Source of the DNA: JBEKYD01 sp052148435
GTDB lineage: Bacteria > Acidobacteriota > Terriglobia > Bryobacterales > Bryobacteraceae
NCBI GenBank assembly: GCA_052148435.1
Contig: JBKQIF010000022.1
Coordinates: 10,158-74,157 of the forward strand
Direction of reading: 5' to 3'
DNA length: 64,000 nucleotides
A model generated the notes under the pieces. That model was not told where the DNA came from. It saw only the letters and a list, made by a program, of their open reading frames with translations, and did no database searches. Numbering within the stretch: the stretch's first letter is position 1; each line of letters begins with the position of its first letter. Shown here piece by piece: positions 17,722 through 28,620 of this stretch. The position numbers and the translations under genes are program-made.

Positions 17722-19065
17722 ATGCGTTTGGCAAAGCAACTGTTCGGCACCGACGGGATCCGCGGTGTCGCCGGCGAAGCGCCGCTCGACCCGGCTACGG
17801 TTTACGCACTTGGCGTTTCTCTAGGCCAGGAGGCGGCGTCCGGCCAGGCTGCCCCGGAGGTCGTCATCGGCACCGACACGCGGGAATCGGGCCCATGGCT
17901 GGCCGGATTAGTAGCCGGGGGGCTTGCCGCCGGTGGAGCGCGCGTGCGTTTTGCCGGTGTGACTACCACGCCCGCGGTGGCTTACCTGACGCGCAGCGGA
18001 CCCTTCGCCGCGGGCGTCATGATTTCCGCGTCGCACAACCCTTATCGCGATAATGGGATCAAGGTTTTCGACCACAGCGGTTTCAAGCTGCCCGATGCGG
18101 AAGAACACCGCATCGAGGGGGAAATCTTCCGGTTGCGCGAAAGTCTCTCTCCCCGGCCTTTGGCTCTCGATGCCGACCTGGGGCTCGATAGCGAATATCT
18201 CGCCTCTCTGGAATCCGCCGTGGCGGTTCGTTTTGACGGGCTTCACGTGGCGCTCGATTGCGGCAACGGAGCGGCTTACCGGCTAGGACCGGAGCTTTTC
18301 ACCCGCCTGGGCGCCCGCGTGACCGCCTTCGCCGCCGAGCCCAACGGCCAAAACATCAATCTGAATTGCGGCGCCACCTGCGTGGAGCCCCTGCGCCAGG
18401 TGGTGCTGGAAGCCGGCGCCGATTGTGGCGTGGCGTTTGACGGCGATGCCGACCGCGCCATCTTCGTCTCCTCACGAGGCAAGATTCTGAACGGCGACGC
18501 CGTGCTGCTGGCTGCCGCCCGTGCCCTGCGCGCGCGGGGAAAACTGCCCGGCGATCTGGTGGTCGCAACGGTGATGTCCAACCTGGGCCTGGAGCGGGCC
18601 CTGGCAGCCGACGGCATCCGCATGCTTCGTACTCCGGTCGGCGACAAGTATGTCCTGGAAGAAATGGTGCGCACCGGCGCCGTCCTGGGCGGGGAGCAAT
18701 CCGGCCACGTCATCTTTCGCGAATGCGCCACCACCGGGGACGGCCTACTCACGGCGCTAAAAGTATTGGAAATATCACAGTTGTTTCGCTACGACCTGGA
18801 ACTGATGACAGCGGATCTGCAAATCTACCCACAAAAGCTGGTAAACGTAAGGGTTAGGGAAAAAAAAGAATTAACCGAACTTCCCGCGGTGGCGCGGGAA
18901 ATCCAGGCGGTGGAGGCCGCATTTGCCGGAGCGGGACGGGTGCTGGTCCGTTTTTCAGGCACCGAACCGCTCGCCAGAGTTATGGTAGAAGGCCCGGATC
19001 CCGAACGTGTGGAACAGTTTACGGAATCGATTGCGGCCGCCATCCGCAAAGAGATGGGAGCCTGA
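17722..19065 (+). CDS. glmM: phosphoglucosamine mutase
   Basis: Converts glucosamine-6-phosphate to glucosamine-1-phosphate for UDP-GlcNAc, peptidoglycan and LPS synthesis. All four phosphohexomutase loops are visible: the phosphoserine loop ISASHNPYRDNGIK (about residue 104), the metal loop FDGDADRAIFV (about 238), the sugar loop GGEQSGHVIF (about 322) and the phosphate-binding loop RFSGTEPLARVM near the end. At 447 residues it is of normal length. A good Shine-Dalgarno sequence (GGAGG) lies 6 nt before ATG 17722. A terminator candidate follows at 19228. Confidence 0.96.
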   Translation: MRLAKQLFGTDGIRGVAGEAPLDPATVYALGVSLGQEAASGQAAPEVVIGTDTRESGPWLAGLVAGGLAAGGARVRFAGVTTTPAVAYLTRSGPFAAGVMISASHNPYRDNGIKVFDHSGFKLPDAEEHRIEGEIFRLRESLSPRPLALDADLGLDSEYLASLESAVAVRFDGLHVALDCGNGAAYRLGPELFTRLGARVTAFAAEPNGQNINLNCGATCVEPLRQVVLEAGADCGVAFDGDADRAIFVSSRGKILNGDAVLLAAARALRARGKLPGDLVVATVMSNLGLERALAADGIRMLRTPVGDKYVLEEMVRTGAVLGGEQSGHVIFRECATTGDGLLTALKVLEISQLFRYDLELMTADLQIYPQKLVNVRVREKKELTELPAVAREIQAVEAAFAGAGRVLVRFSGTEPLARVMVEGPDPERVEQFTESIAAAIRKEMGA

Positions 19066-19227
19066 TCGAGTCACCGGGCCGCGAGCGAGGAAGCGGTTTT
19101 CGGCACGGCTCTTTGTTGACACAGTTTTACGGGCCGGGGCTGCAACCTTAGTACCTGACACACCGTCTTAATACTGAGAGCGTTTCTGAAGATTGGCCTC
19201 CCGGGACAGTGATGTTCTGTGGGCCCA

Positions 19228-19267
19228 CCGGCGGCTGTTATCCTCCGAGCGGCCGCCGGATTTTTTT
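19228..19267 (+). terminator. rho-independent terminator candidate after glmM
   Basis: CCGGCGGC (19228-19235) pairs fully with GCCGCCGG (19252-19259), followed by one A and seven T. The loop is long (16 nt), which weakens it. It lies 160 nt after glmM and 34 nt before the next gene. Confidence 0.5.
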
Positions 19268-19300
19268 GGCAATCCCGCCGCTGTGCCACACTGGAATTCT

Positions 19301-21121
19301 ATGCGCCTGGGATGGGCGATACTCCTCGTGGTCGCGCCGCTGACCCTCAATCCGCAAAGCACGCCGCCGGCTGCGTCATCCTGCGATAATACCCCGGCTT
19401 ATTCCACCTGCGACCTGGTACTGGAGCTCACCGGCCCCGATGCCGCGGCGCATCCCGATCCGTATACATCCGTCGACCTCAAGGCCGAGTTGCGCTCGCC
19501 CAATATGCGCACCTACGGCATCCCGGCTTTCTGGGACGGCGGGCGCCGCATGGCGCTGCGCTTCGCGCCCACCGAAGCCGGGCGCTGGGAATATCGCCTG
19601 ACCAGCAATATCGACGCCTGGAACGGCCTGACCGGCTTTTTCACGGCCGCGGCCTCGGATTCCCCCGGCTTCGCCGCGCCAGCCAACGTCAATCACTGGG
19701 CCTATAAAGCCCGCAACCTGCCCCACCTCTGGATGGCCGTGACCGAGCCGCGCTTCGCCTTCTGGAGCGACGAAGAATTCCAGCGCGTGGCCGACGCCCG
19801 CCTGGCGCAGAAATTCAATCACCTGCGCGGTCTGGTGCTGGGCGACAGCCCGGACGCGGCCCTGTCCCCTTCCGGCCTTCCCGATCTTCGCCAATTCGCC
19901 CGTCTGGACACCCGCGTGCGTTACTGGAATCGAAAGGGTGGCATGGTCGACCTGGTGCTGGCATCGAGCGCCGGTGCGCTGGCCCGCGCCCTGCCCGCCG
20001 CCGACGCGCGTCACCGCTTTCTGCGCTTCCTCGCCGGCCGCTACGCCGCCATGAACGTCACCTGGGAGCTGGCCTCGTCGTTTGAGAACGACAACCTGTC
20101 CCGCGCCGTCCTGGACGACACCGGCAACACTCTCAAACAGCTTGACAGCTATCATCACCCCCTTACCACTGGCGCTGAGATCACCTCCGGTCCGCTCCTC
20201 GATGGCGGCTGGATGGATTTCCTCAGCTACGGTACCGCCGACCCTTCTATCGGCGCTATCGAGCACCAACTTTACCAGCAGCCCGCCGTGGCCCGTTTGG
20301 GCCGCGAAAACAGCGGGGCGGGGAAGTCTTCCCCCTCCGACGCGGACGCCGCCGAATTCCGTCATCGCCTCTGGAACGCCGCCATGAATGGCCAATATCC
20401 GGTGTATCAGAACTCGGGCGCCGGTCCGGCCTACGCCACCTCGCCCGGCGCCAGGTCCATGACCGTCTGGTTCGATTTCATGCTCACCACCCGCCACTGG
20501 GACCTGGAGCCGTACTTCGAGCTCGATGGCGGCCGCGCGCTGGCATTGCCCGACGTCGAATATATCGTTTATGTGGATAAGCCCGGACCGGTGGAACTCA
20601 CCGTCGCCCGTCATTCTTACGACGTCGTCTGGATGGACCCCGCCGATGGCAGCACCCAGCGGCACAAATACAGCGGCGAGCACTTTGTCGGCGAGCCGCC
20701 CGACCGCTTCCACGATTGGGTGCTGCACCTGGTGCGCGAGGGCGCCTTGCAGAGCATGAACCGCTCATACAAGTTCGAATCCCGCGACGCGCCCGTGCAG
20801 GAAATCCAGGTCAACCCGGAAAAGGTGCCGTTCGAAATCGACGCGCCTTCGGGCGATGTCACCCTCGGCAAGCCCGCCTACTTCTCCGTCAAGCTGAAGC
20901 GCACCACCCGCGGCACTCGCAACATGCTCTGGCTCTGGACGTGCGAAGTGACGGAAGGGCGCCAGGGCTATCGCGTCCTGGGCACTACCCGGCAGGGGAC
21001 CTTTAATCCGCCCGCCGGCCTGGCCAACGAATACCCCGCCAACCTTCTACTCCGTGTTTACGGCATGAACGGCTACGGAACGGTCTTTATGTCACCCAAG
21101 GGATTCGGATTGAATCGATGA
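19301..21121 (+). CDS. secreted DUF5060-type protein (glycosidase-related)
   Basis: A 606-residue exported protein. I start at ATG 19301, which gives a clear signal peptide (about residues 1-26, before STPPAAS); the open frame continues upstream without plausible coding sequence. The N-terminal beta-sandwich (about 45-125) has the DUF5060 pattern: FWDGGRRMALRFAPTEAGRW followed by EYR. The central part resembles a TIM-barrel glycosidase-like domain of the DUF4038 kind, but its usual paired acidic catalytic residues are not obvious. The C-terminal part is rich in beta strands. A role in binding or cutting plant or microbial polysaccharides is likely, not proven. Confidence 0.65.
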   Translation: MRLGWAILLVVAPLTLNPQSTPPAASSCDNTPAYSTCDLVLELTGPDAAAHPDPYTSVDLKAELRSPNMRTYGIPAFWDGGRRMALRFAPTEAGRWEYRLTSNIDAWNGLTGFFTAAASDSPGFAAPANVNHWAYKARNLPHLWMAVTEPRFAFWSDEEFQRVADARLAQKFNHLRGLVLGDSPDAALSPSGLPDLRQFARLDTRVRYWNRKGGMVDLVLASSAGALARALPAADARHRFLRFLAGRYAAMNVTWELASSFENDNLSRAVLDDTGNTLKQLDSYHHPLTTGAEITSGPLLDGGWMDFLSYGTADPSIGAIEHQLYQQPAVARLGRENSGAGKSSPSDADAAEFRHRLWNAAMNGQYPVYQNSGAGPAYATSPGARSMTVWFDFMLTTRHWDLEPYFELDGGRALALPDVEYIVYVDKPGPVELTVARHSYDVVWMDPADGSTQRHKYSGEHFVGEPPDRFHDWVLHLVREGALQSMNRSYKFESRDAPVQEIQVNPEKVPFEIDAPSGDVTLGKPAYFSVKLKRTTRGTRNMLWLWTCEVTEGRQGYRVLGTTRQGTFNPPAGLANEYPANLLLRVYGMNGYGTVFMSPKGFGLNR

Positions 21122-21126
21122 GAAGA

Positions 21127-21318
21127 AGCTCTCAGCGGTCGGCGGTCCGCTACACCGGCGCGGTGCGAGACCGGAACTTAGTTCCGGTTTTTGCCCGCAA
21201 GTCATTGATTCTTGGTTTAAGAACCGGGACTTTTGTCCCGGTTTTGGGTTTTCACGCCGGCGGCGTACTGGCTGTTGAGTGCCCAAAGCCGATCCCTGAA
21301 GGCCGATTGCCGACCGCT
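21127..21318. repeat. family B repeat, long form with internal hairpins
   Basis: The left end AGCTCTCAGCGGTCGGC (21127-21143) and right end GCCGATTGCCGACCGCT (21302-21318) match the ends of the short copy at 15987. Here about 160 nt lie between them, including the two terminator-like hairpins at 21170 and 21222. The whole element fills almost exactly the gap between the DUF5060 gene and tsaB, like a small non-autonomous mobile unit. Confidence 0.55.
21170..21245 (+). terminator. two tandem terminator-like hairpins
   Basis: First hairpin: ACCGGAAC-TTA-GTTCCGGT (21170-21188), running into a T5 stretch. Second: AACCGGGAC-TTTT-GTCCCGGTT (21222-21243), followed by more T. Both are perfect stems. 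They can act as intrinsic terminators for the upstream gene, and their near-identical design (CCGGrAC / GTyCCGG) suggests duplication. Confidence 0.65.
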
Positions 21319-21323
21319 CTTCC

Positions 21324-22010
21324 ATGCCCTTGATCCTCGCTCTCGACACCACTCGCGACGACGCCAGTCTGGCGTTGGCCCGAGGCGATCTTATCCTGGA
21401 GGAGATCAGCCTGGCTTCTCCCTCCGGATTCGCTCACGTCATCCACAACGCCATCGACGCGCTCTTATCGCGCCACGGGTTGAGTATCGCCGCCGTGGAT
21501 TGTTTTGCGGCGGCTTCCGGGCCCGGGTCGTTCACCGGCGTTCGCGTCGGCCTGGCATGCGTGAAGGGTTTGGCGGAAGCGCTGGCGAAGCCCGCCGTGG
21601 GAGTCTCCAGCTTGCAAGCCCTCGCCACTTTCGGCCAGGCCCCGTTACGCGCTGCCGTGCTCGATGCCCGCCGCGGCCAGATCTACGGCGCCGTCTACAA
21701 TGCCTCCGGCCACCTGGTCTCGGAGGAAGTCGTGGCTGCGCTCGCCGCCTGGCTGCCCACGCTTCCCACCGCGGACCTTCAGTTCATCCGCATCGAAGGC
21801 CAGCAGTTGGCCCTGCCGCTGCCGCCGGAAGCCGCAATCGCGACCGCTCCCCGCTCCCAGGCCGCCGCCATTGCCGCGATCGCTCTGGGCCGCCTGGAGG
21901 CCGGTCTGGCTTCCGACCCGGCAGCTCTCGATGCCAATTACGTCCGCCGGTCCGACGCCGAGCTTTTCTGGACCGAGCCGCGACCAGCCGGCAAAATCCT
22001 TCCGCCTTAA
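21324..22010 (+). CDS. tsaB: tRNA threonylcarbamoyladenosine biosynthesis protein TsaB
   Basis: Scaffold partner of TsaD in making the universal t6A37 modification of ANN-decoding tRNAs. The 228 residues show the ASKHA fold of TsaB: ILALDTTRDDASLAL at the N-terminus, FAAASGPGSFTGVRVGLA near residue 58, and VLDARRGQIYGAVYN near residue 111. The divergent, shorter C-terminus is also typical. TsaD and TsaE are not in this window. The start is 6 nt after the end of a family B repeat, so its promoter may lie inside that repeat; no Shine-Dalgarno sequence is visible. Confidence 0.93.
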   Translation: MPLILALDTTRDDASLALARGDLILEEISLASPSGFAHVIHNAIDALLSRHGLSIAAVDCFAAASGPGSFTGVRVGLACVKGLAEALAKPAVGVSSLQALATFGQAPLRAAVLDARRGQIYGAVYNASGHLVSEEVVAALAAWLPTLPTADLQFIRIEGQQLALPLPPEAAIATAPRSQAAAIAAIALGRLEAGLASDPAALDANYVRRSDAELFWTEPRPAGKILPP

Positions 22011-22115
22011 TGAATCGCTCCGATTTGAACGCACGTCCGTATGCCGCGTCGTTTGGTTGCAGCTTTCGGTATCATCGGTATCGACGAAAGGGTCAACCCA
22101 CAGTGTTGTACCAGA

Positions 22116-22409
22116 ATGATCACCCGTCTCACCATCGATAAAGCAGGCCGCGTCGTCATTCCCAAGCCGCTGCGGGAAGAGCTGCGTCTGGAGGCCGGTG
22201 ACAGCCTGGAAATGGAAAGCGCCGGTGAGCGGATCATTCTCCGCCCGGTCCGTGGGACAGGACCGCTTACCAAAGAGCACGGCGTATGGGTATTTCACGC
22301 CGGGCAACCCCTGCCCGCTTCCGCCACCGATGCGATGCTGCCGCTGATACGCGAGGAACGCGACCTGGCTAACCTCGGCAATGGCAGTCTCGCCAGAACT
22401 TCGATTTGA
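22116..22409 (+). CDS. AbrB/SpoVT-type DNA-binding protein (antitoxin-like)
   Basis: A 97-residue protein whose first 45 residues form a swapped-hairpin AbrB domain (ITRLTIDKAGRVVIPKPLRE, then LRLEAGDSLEMES). Such proteins are usually VapB/MazE antitoxins encoded just upstream of a PIN or MazF toxin. Here no toxin follows: the next gene, 59 nt downstream, is a REP transposase. Either this is a stand-alone regulator or the toxin was lost when the transposase arrived. The C-terminal tail (residues 60-97) would be the toxin-binding part. Confidence 0.8.
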   Translation: MITRLTIDKAGRVVIPKPLREELRLEAGDSLEMESAGERIILRPVRGTGPLTKEHGVWVFHAGQPLPASATDAMLPLIREERDLANLGNGSLARTSI

Positions 22410-22468
22410 GAAGCCGCCGGTCCTCAAAACAATTGAGATTTCCACGCCGTTTTCGCCACCAGCGAAGT

Positions 22469-23176
22469 ATGGCTCGACGTCCCCGCGTGATCATACCCGG
22501 ACTTGCTCACCACGTCACCCAAGCCGGCAACAACCGTCAGGAAATCTTCACTTACAATGACGACCGGCGCCTGTATCTGGATTTGTTGGGGCGCTACGCC
22601 CAACGCTACGAAGCGCATATTCTGGCCTACTGCCTGATGGCCGACCATGTGCACCTGGTGGTGGTGCCCCAGCGCGAGTTTTCCCTGGCGTGCCTGATGG
22701 GACGCACCAATACCGAATACACCATGGCGTGGAATCGCGTGGAACGCCGCAGCGGCCACCTCTGGCATAGCCGGTTCCGTTCCTGCCCGGTGGAAACCGC
22801 GCTCTTGCATTCCGTGCTGCGCTACGTCGAACGCGGGCCGGTGCGTGCCGGCCTGGAACAGCGCGCCTGGGACTATCCCTGGTCGAGCGCCCGCTACCAT
22901 TCCATCGGCCCCGATTCCGATGCCATCCCCAATCACCGAGCGCTCCGCTCGCTGCGCGATTGGGACCCGGCGCGATGGAAGGAACTGCTCAGCGCCCAGG
23001 AAACGCCGCTCGATTTGGAGCAGGTTCGGCGCGCCACCATGACGGGGCGGCCGCTCGGTTCGCCCGCCTTCATCCACCAACTGGAAACCGAAACCGGCCT
23101 CTCCCTGAGGAGTCGCCCGCGCGGCCGCCCCCGCAAGACAATGGCAAGAAGCTACGGCGTCTTCACCCCGCTGTAG
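22469..23176 (+). CDS. REP-associated tyrosine transposase (RAYT, Y1/IS200-like)
   Basis: A 235-residue Y1 transposase-domain protein of the single-copy RAYT type, which processes REP palindromes as single-stranded DNA. Visible signatures: GLAHHVTQAGNNRQEIF at the N-terminus, the HUH motif in LMADHVHLVVVP (about residue 60), EYTMAWNRVERRSGHLWHSR with the likely catalytic Tyr region, and YVERGPVRAGL. The basic C-terminus (RSRPRGRPRK) fits DNA binding. The start is ATG 22469 (MARRPRV). It is intact and directly followed by a family B repeat, which I infer to be its cognate substrate. Confidence 0.88.
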   Translation: MARRPRVIIPGLAHHVTQAGNNRQEIFTYNDDRRLYLDLLGRYAQRYEAHILAYCLMADHVHLVVVPQREFSLACLMGRTNTEYTMAWNRVERRSGHLWHSRFRSCPVETALLHSVLRYVERGPVRAGLEQRAWDYPWSSARYHSIGPDSDAIPNHRALRSLRDWDPARWKELLSAQETPLDLEQVRRATMTGRPLGSPAFIHQLETETGLSLRSRPRGRPRKTMARSYGVFTPL

Positions 23177-23252
23177 GAGCGGTCAGCTTTCGGCAATCGG
23201 CGATCAGCGAACTGGCCGCCGGAAGCTGACGGCTGACCGCCGATAGCTCTTC
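23177..23252. repeat. family B repeat copy adjoining the RAYT gene
   Basis: Begins at the base after the transposase stop codon. It holds AGCGGTCAGC with TTTCGGCAATCGGC at its left end and AGCTGACGGCTGACCGCCGA with TAGCTC at its right end, that is, family B end sequences in reverse orientation and imperfectly inverted to each other. It fills the whole gap to the cupin gene. RAYT genes are typically flanked by the REP sequences they act on, which supports a functional link. Confidence 0.65.
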
Positions 23253-23717
23253 TTATTGCCCGATCTTCATGAGCAGGTAGGCGAACTGTTTGCCGGCGGC
23301 GATTTTCATCTGGTGGGGCGTGCCCGCCGGAATAATCACAAAGTCGCCGGGAGCGATCTGAGTCTCCGTGCCGCCCGTAATCGCGCTGCCGCGCACCTCG
23401 TGGGGCTGGGTGGTCTTGGCATCCACGATGGTTCCGCCCGTGATCAGGGTAGCTTCCCCGGCCTGCGCCACGAACACATCCGCCTGTGTCTCGTGCATTT
23501 CGGCGCCGCCCGATGCCGCGCGCAACGCGAACGAGACCGAGTTGGTTCCCACGCCGGCCAACCTTGCCATAGCCATGTTCGTTCTCGGGTCGACCTTCGG
23601 CCCCAGGGTCGTGGGCAACTGCCGCAGCTCAGCCGCTTTCCATACGTGCGCCACCGGCGCGTCCGCCGCCACTGCAGCCAGGACGGCGCAGCCCAGCATT
23701 ATCGCAATTCGTCGCAT
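23253..23717 (-). CDS. secreted single-domain cupin protein
   Basis: A 154-residue protein with a signal peptide (MRRIAIMLGCAVLAAVAA, residues 1-18) and one cupin beta-barrel. The metal-ligand motifs are partly recognisable: MHETQADVFVAQAGEATLIT (motif 1, with one His and Glu) and PGDFVIIPAGTPHQMKI (motif 2, with His). Motif 1 has fewer His than classical metal cupins, so the metal may be absent. It follows the ATP synthase epsilon gene by 48 nt on the same strand, but probably belongs to another unit. Function unknown; periplasmic. Confidence 0.8.
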   Translation of the reverse strand: MRRIAIMLGCAVLAAVAADAPVAHVWKAAELRQLPTTLGPKVDPRTNMAMARLAGVGTNSVSFALRAASGGAEMHETQADVFVAQAGEATLITGGTIVDAKTTQPHEVRGSAITGGTETQIAPGDFVIIPAGTPHQMKIAAGKQFAYLLMKIGQ

Positions 23718-23765
23718 GCGGATATGGTATCACCGCGCCTGCAACCCGCGGCCCGGACTCCCGGT

Positions 23766-24176
23766 CTACGAAGACGATGCAGCCGCCACGCGGGCTTCGG
23801 CCAGCGCCACGGCTGCCAGGCAGCTTTCCGGTTCGGCGTTCGGCAATTGCGCCTGCGCCTGCGCTTCGGCGAGCTGGGCGCGAGCCTGGTCGAGATCGAT
23901 CGCGGCGCCGCGCTCCGCCACATCGGCCAGTACGCGGACGCGGTCGGGCAACACTTCCACGAAGCCCCCCTGGATTGCCAGGTAGGTCTTCTTACCCGCC
24001 GCGGTGTAGCTCAGCGCGCCGGTGCCCAGAATACTGACCAGCGGCGCATGCCCCGGCAACACGCCCAGGTAGCCCTCGCGGGCGGGAATCTGAATTTCCG
24101 AAACCGGCTCGCGAACCAATTCGCGCTCCGGCGTGGCGACCTCCAGATCGATCGAGGCAGGGTTGGGTTCAGGCAT
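23766..24176 (-). CDS. atpC: ATP synthase epsilon subunit
   Basis: Central-stalk subunit of F1 that couples gamma to the c-ring and can inhibit ATP hydrolysis. The 136 residues show the N-terminal beta-sandwich (SIDLEVATPERELV, REGYLGVLPGHAPLVSILGTG, FVEVLPDRVRVLADVAE) and the C-terminal helical hairpin rich in Ala (AQLAEAQAQAQLPNAE). Last gene of the minus-strand operon, 12 nt after atpD. Confidence 0.94.
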   Translation of the reverse strand: MPEPNPASIDLEVATPERELVREPVSEIQIPAREGYLGVLPGHAPLVSILGTGALSYTAAGKKTYLAIQGGFVEVLPDRVRVLADVAERGAAIDLDQARAQLAEAQAQAQLPNAEPESCLAAVALAEARVAAASSS

Positions 24177-24188
24177 GGTTCCACCCGC

Positions 24189-25643
24189 TTAGGACGCCTT
24201 CTCGAGGGCCTCGGCCTTTTCCAGCACCTCTTCGATGGTGCCCTGCATATAGAAAGCCTGCTCGGGAACTTCGTCGTGCTTGCCGTCCACGATTTCCTGG
24301 AAGCCTTTGATGCTGTCGGCCAGCGCCACGTACTTGCCTTTGAAGCCGGTGAACTGTTCCGCCACATGGAAGGGTTGGGAAAGGAAGCGCTGGATCTTGC
24401 GCGCCCGCGCCACACTCAGCTTGTCTTCGTCGGAAAGCTCGTCGATACCCAGAATGGCAATGATGTCCTGCAGATCTTTGTAGCGCTGCAGAATGCCCTT
24501 TACCGCCTGGGCGGTGCGATAGTGATCGGCGCCGAGGATGCGCGGGTCCAGAATGCGCGACGTCGAGGCCAGCGGGTCCACCGCCGGATAGATGCCGATG
24601 GCGGCGATATCGCGCGAGAGGTTGGTGGTGGCGTCCAGGTGGGCGAAGGCAGTGGCCGGCGCCGGATCGGTGTAATCGTCGGCGGGCACGTAGATCGCCT
24701 GCACCGAGGTGATGGAGCCGTTTTTGGTGGAAGTGATGCGCTCCTGCAGCTCGCCCATTTCGGTTGCCAGGTTGGGCTGGTAGCCCACCGCCGAGGGCAT
24801 GCGGCCGAGCAGCGCCGACACTTCCGAACCGGCCTGGGTAAAGCGGAAAATATTGTCGATGAACAGCAGCACGTCCTGGTGTTCTTCGTCGCGGAAGTAT
24901 TCCGCCACGGTCAGGCCGGTCAAGCCCACCCGCAGGCGCGCGCCCGGCGGCTCGGTCATCTGGCCGTAGATCAGGGCGCACTTCGACTTGCGGTAGTCGT
25001 GCGGATCGATCACGCCCGATTCCTGGAATTCCAGCCACAGGTCGTTGCCTTCACGCGTTCGCTCGCCCACCCCGGCAAATACCGAAACGCCGCCGTGCTT
25101 CATTGCCAGGTTGTTGATGAGCTCCTGAATGATGACGGTCTTGCCCACGCCCGCGCCGCCGAACAACCCGATCTTGCCGCCGCGCAGATAGGGCTCGATC
25201 AGATCGATGACCTTGATGCCCGTCTCGAACATCTGCAATTCGGTGGCTTGGTCCTCGAACGACGGCGCCGGGCGATGAATGGGATAAAACTTCTGCGCAT
25301 TCACCGGCCCCATCTTATCCACCGGCTGGCCGATCACGTTGAGCACCCGGCCCAGGGTTTCCTTGCCCACCGGCACTTCCACCGGGTGCCCCAGGCTGAT
25401 GGCCTTCATGCCGCGCACCAGGCCTTCGGTGGGTTGCAGCGCTACCGTGCGCACCCGCCCCTCGCCAATGTGCTGCTCGACTTCGCAGATGATATCGATG
25501 GGCTGCGGCGCCTCGAAACCTTCGCTCACCACGCGGATGGCGGTGTACAGCAGGGGGATCTGCCCCTCTGGAAACTCGCAGTCCACGGCCGGGCCGGCCA
25601 CCTGCACCACCTTGCCGATTACAGTTCCGTCACTCGTTGCCAT
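24189..25643 (-). CDS. atpD: ATP synthase beta subunit
   Basis: Catalytic F1 subunit of 484 residues. The P-loop GGAGVGKTV is at about residues 158-166, the Walker B region at VLLFIDNIFRFTQAGSEVSA, the catalytic Glu in GVGERTREGNDLW, and the signature PAVDPLASTSR is present. Normal length, no insertions. The start is MATSDGTVIGKVVQVAGPAV. Located between atpG and atpC with 8 and 12 nt spacers, as expected for one transcript. Confidence 0.97.
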   Translation of the reverse strand: MATSDGTVIGKVVQVAGPAVDCEFPEGQIPLLYTAIRVVSEGFEAPQPIDIICEVEQHIGEGRVRTVALQPTEGLVRGMKAISLGHPVEVPVGKETLGRVLNVIGQPVDKMGPVNAQKFYPIHRPAPSFEDQATELQMFETGIKVIDLIEPYLRGGKIGLFGGAGVGKTVIIQELINNLAMKHGGVSVFAGVGERTREGNDLWLEFQESGVIDPHDYRKSKCALIYGQMTEPPGARLRVGLTGLTVAEYFRDEEHQDVLLFIDNIFRFTQAGSEVSALLGRMPSAVGYQPNLATEMGELQERITSTKNGSITSVQAIYVPADDYTDPAPATAFAHLDATTNLSRDIAAIGIYPAVDPLASTSRILDPRILGADHYRTAQAVKGILQRYKDLQDIIAILGIDELSDEDKLSVARARKIQRFLSQPFHVAEQFTGFKGKYVALADSIKGFQEIVDGKHDEVPEQAFYMQGTIEEVLEKAEALEKAS

Positions 25644-25651
25644 ACCGTTTC

Positions 25652-26512
<861 letters not shown>

Positions 26513-26518
26513 GTTTCC

Positions 26519-28042
<1,524 letters not shown>

Positions 28043-28051
28043 AAATCTTCC

Positions 28052-28612
28052 TTACGATTCCCCTTCGGCGCTCAGGCTGCGTCCGATGGCAGCCAACTGG
28101 GCGCGTACCGACCCGTCGTAAATCGTGGACCCGATCCGCGCCACCACCCCGCCGATCAGCGCCGAATCCACCCCGAAACGGGCGCGAATCCGTTTGCCGG
28201 TCACCCGCTCCAGTTCCGCCGCGACCGCGGTTCGCTGCGCCGCCGTCAACTCGCTGGCGGCCGCAACCTCCGCCCGCGCGAAACCCAGCCGCTCGTCCAT
28301 CACCGCTTCGAAATCCGTCGCCAGGTCGGGCAGCATGGCGATGCGGCGGTGGTCCACCAGCACAAATAGAAGGTTGCGGACGATGCGGGAAATGCCCAGC
28401 ATGGCGCCGATGCGTTCCACCACGGCCTTCTTCCGGCCGGGCGCCACGGCCGGCGTCAGCAAGGCGTTGCGCAGTTCGGCGGATTCCCCCACCACGCCCG
28501 CAAACGCGTGCAGCTCGGCCGCCACGGCGTCGGGATCGAGGGCTGCGCCGGACGCGGTCACTACGTCCGCAAGGGCGTTCGCGTATCGGGAGGTTACTGC
28601 AGTGATCGGCAT
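28052..28612 (-). CDS. atpH: ATP synthase delta subunit
   Basis: Peripheral-stalk subunit linking the b subunits to the top of F1. The 186 residues show the usual N-terminal helical bundle (SRYANALADVV, then AELRNALLTPAVAPGRKKAV) and the conserved C-terminal GGVVARIGSTIYDGSVRAQL. Located between the b subunit gene (8 nt) and atpA (9 nt). Confidence 0.94.
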   Translation of the reverse strand: MPITAVTSRYANALADVVTASGAALDPDAVAAELHAFAGVVGESAELRNALLTPAVAPGRKKAVVERIGAMLGISRIVRNLLFVLVDHRRIAMLPDLATDFEAVMDERLGFARAEVAAASELTAAQRTAVAAELERVTGKRIRARFGVDSALIGGVVARIGSTIYDGSVRAQLAAIGRSLSAEGES

Positions 28613-28620
28613 GTGGATTT

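Noticed and set aside
22381..22490. Short frame after the AbrB gene as a toxin
   Set aside because: Its translation (MAVSPELRFEKPPVL) shows no PIN or MazF motif and runs into the transposase gene.
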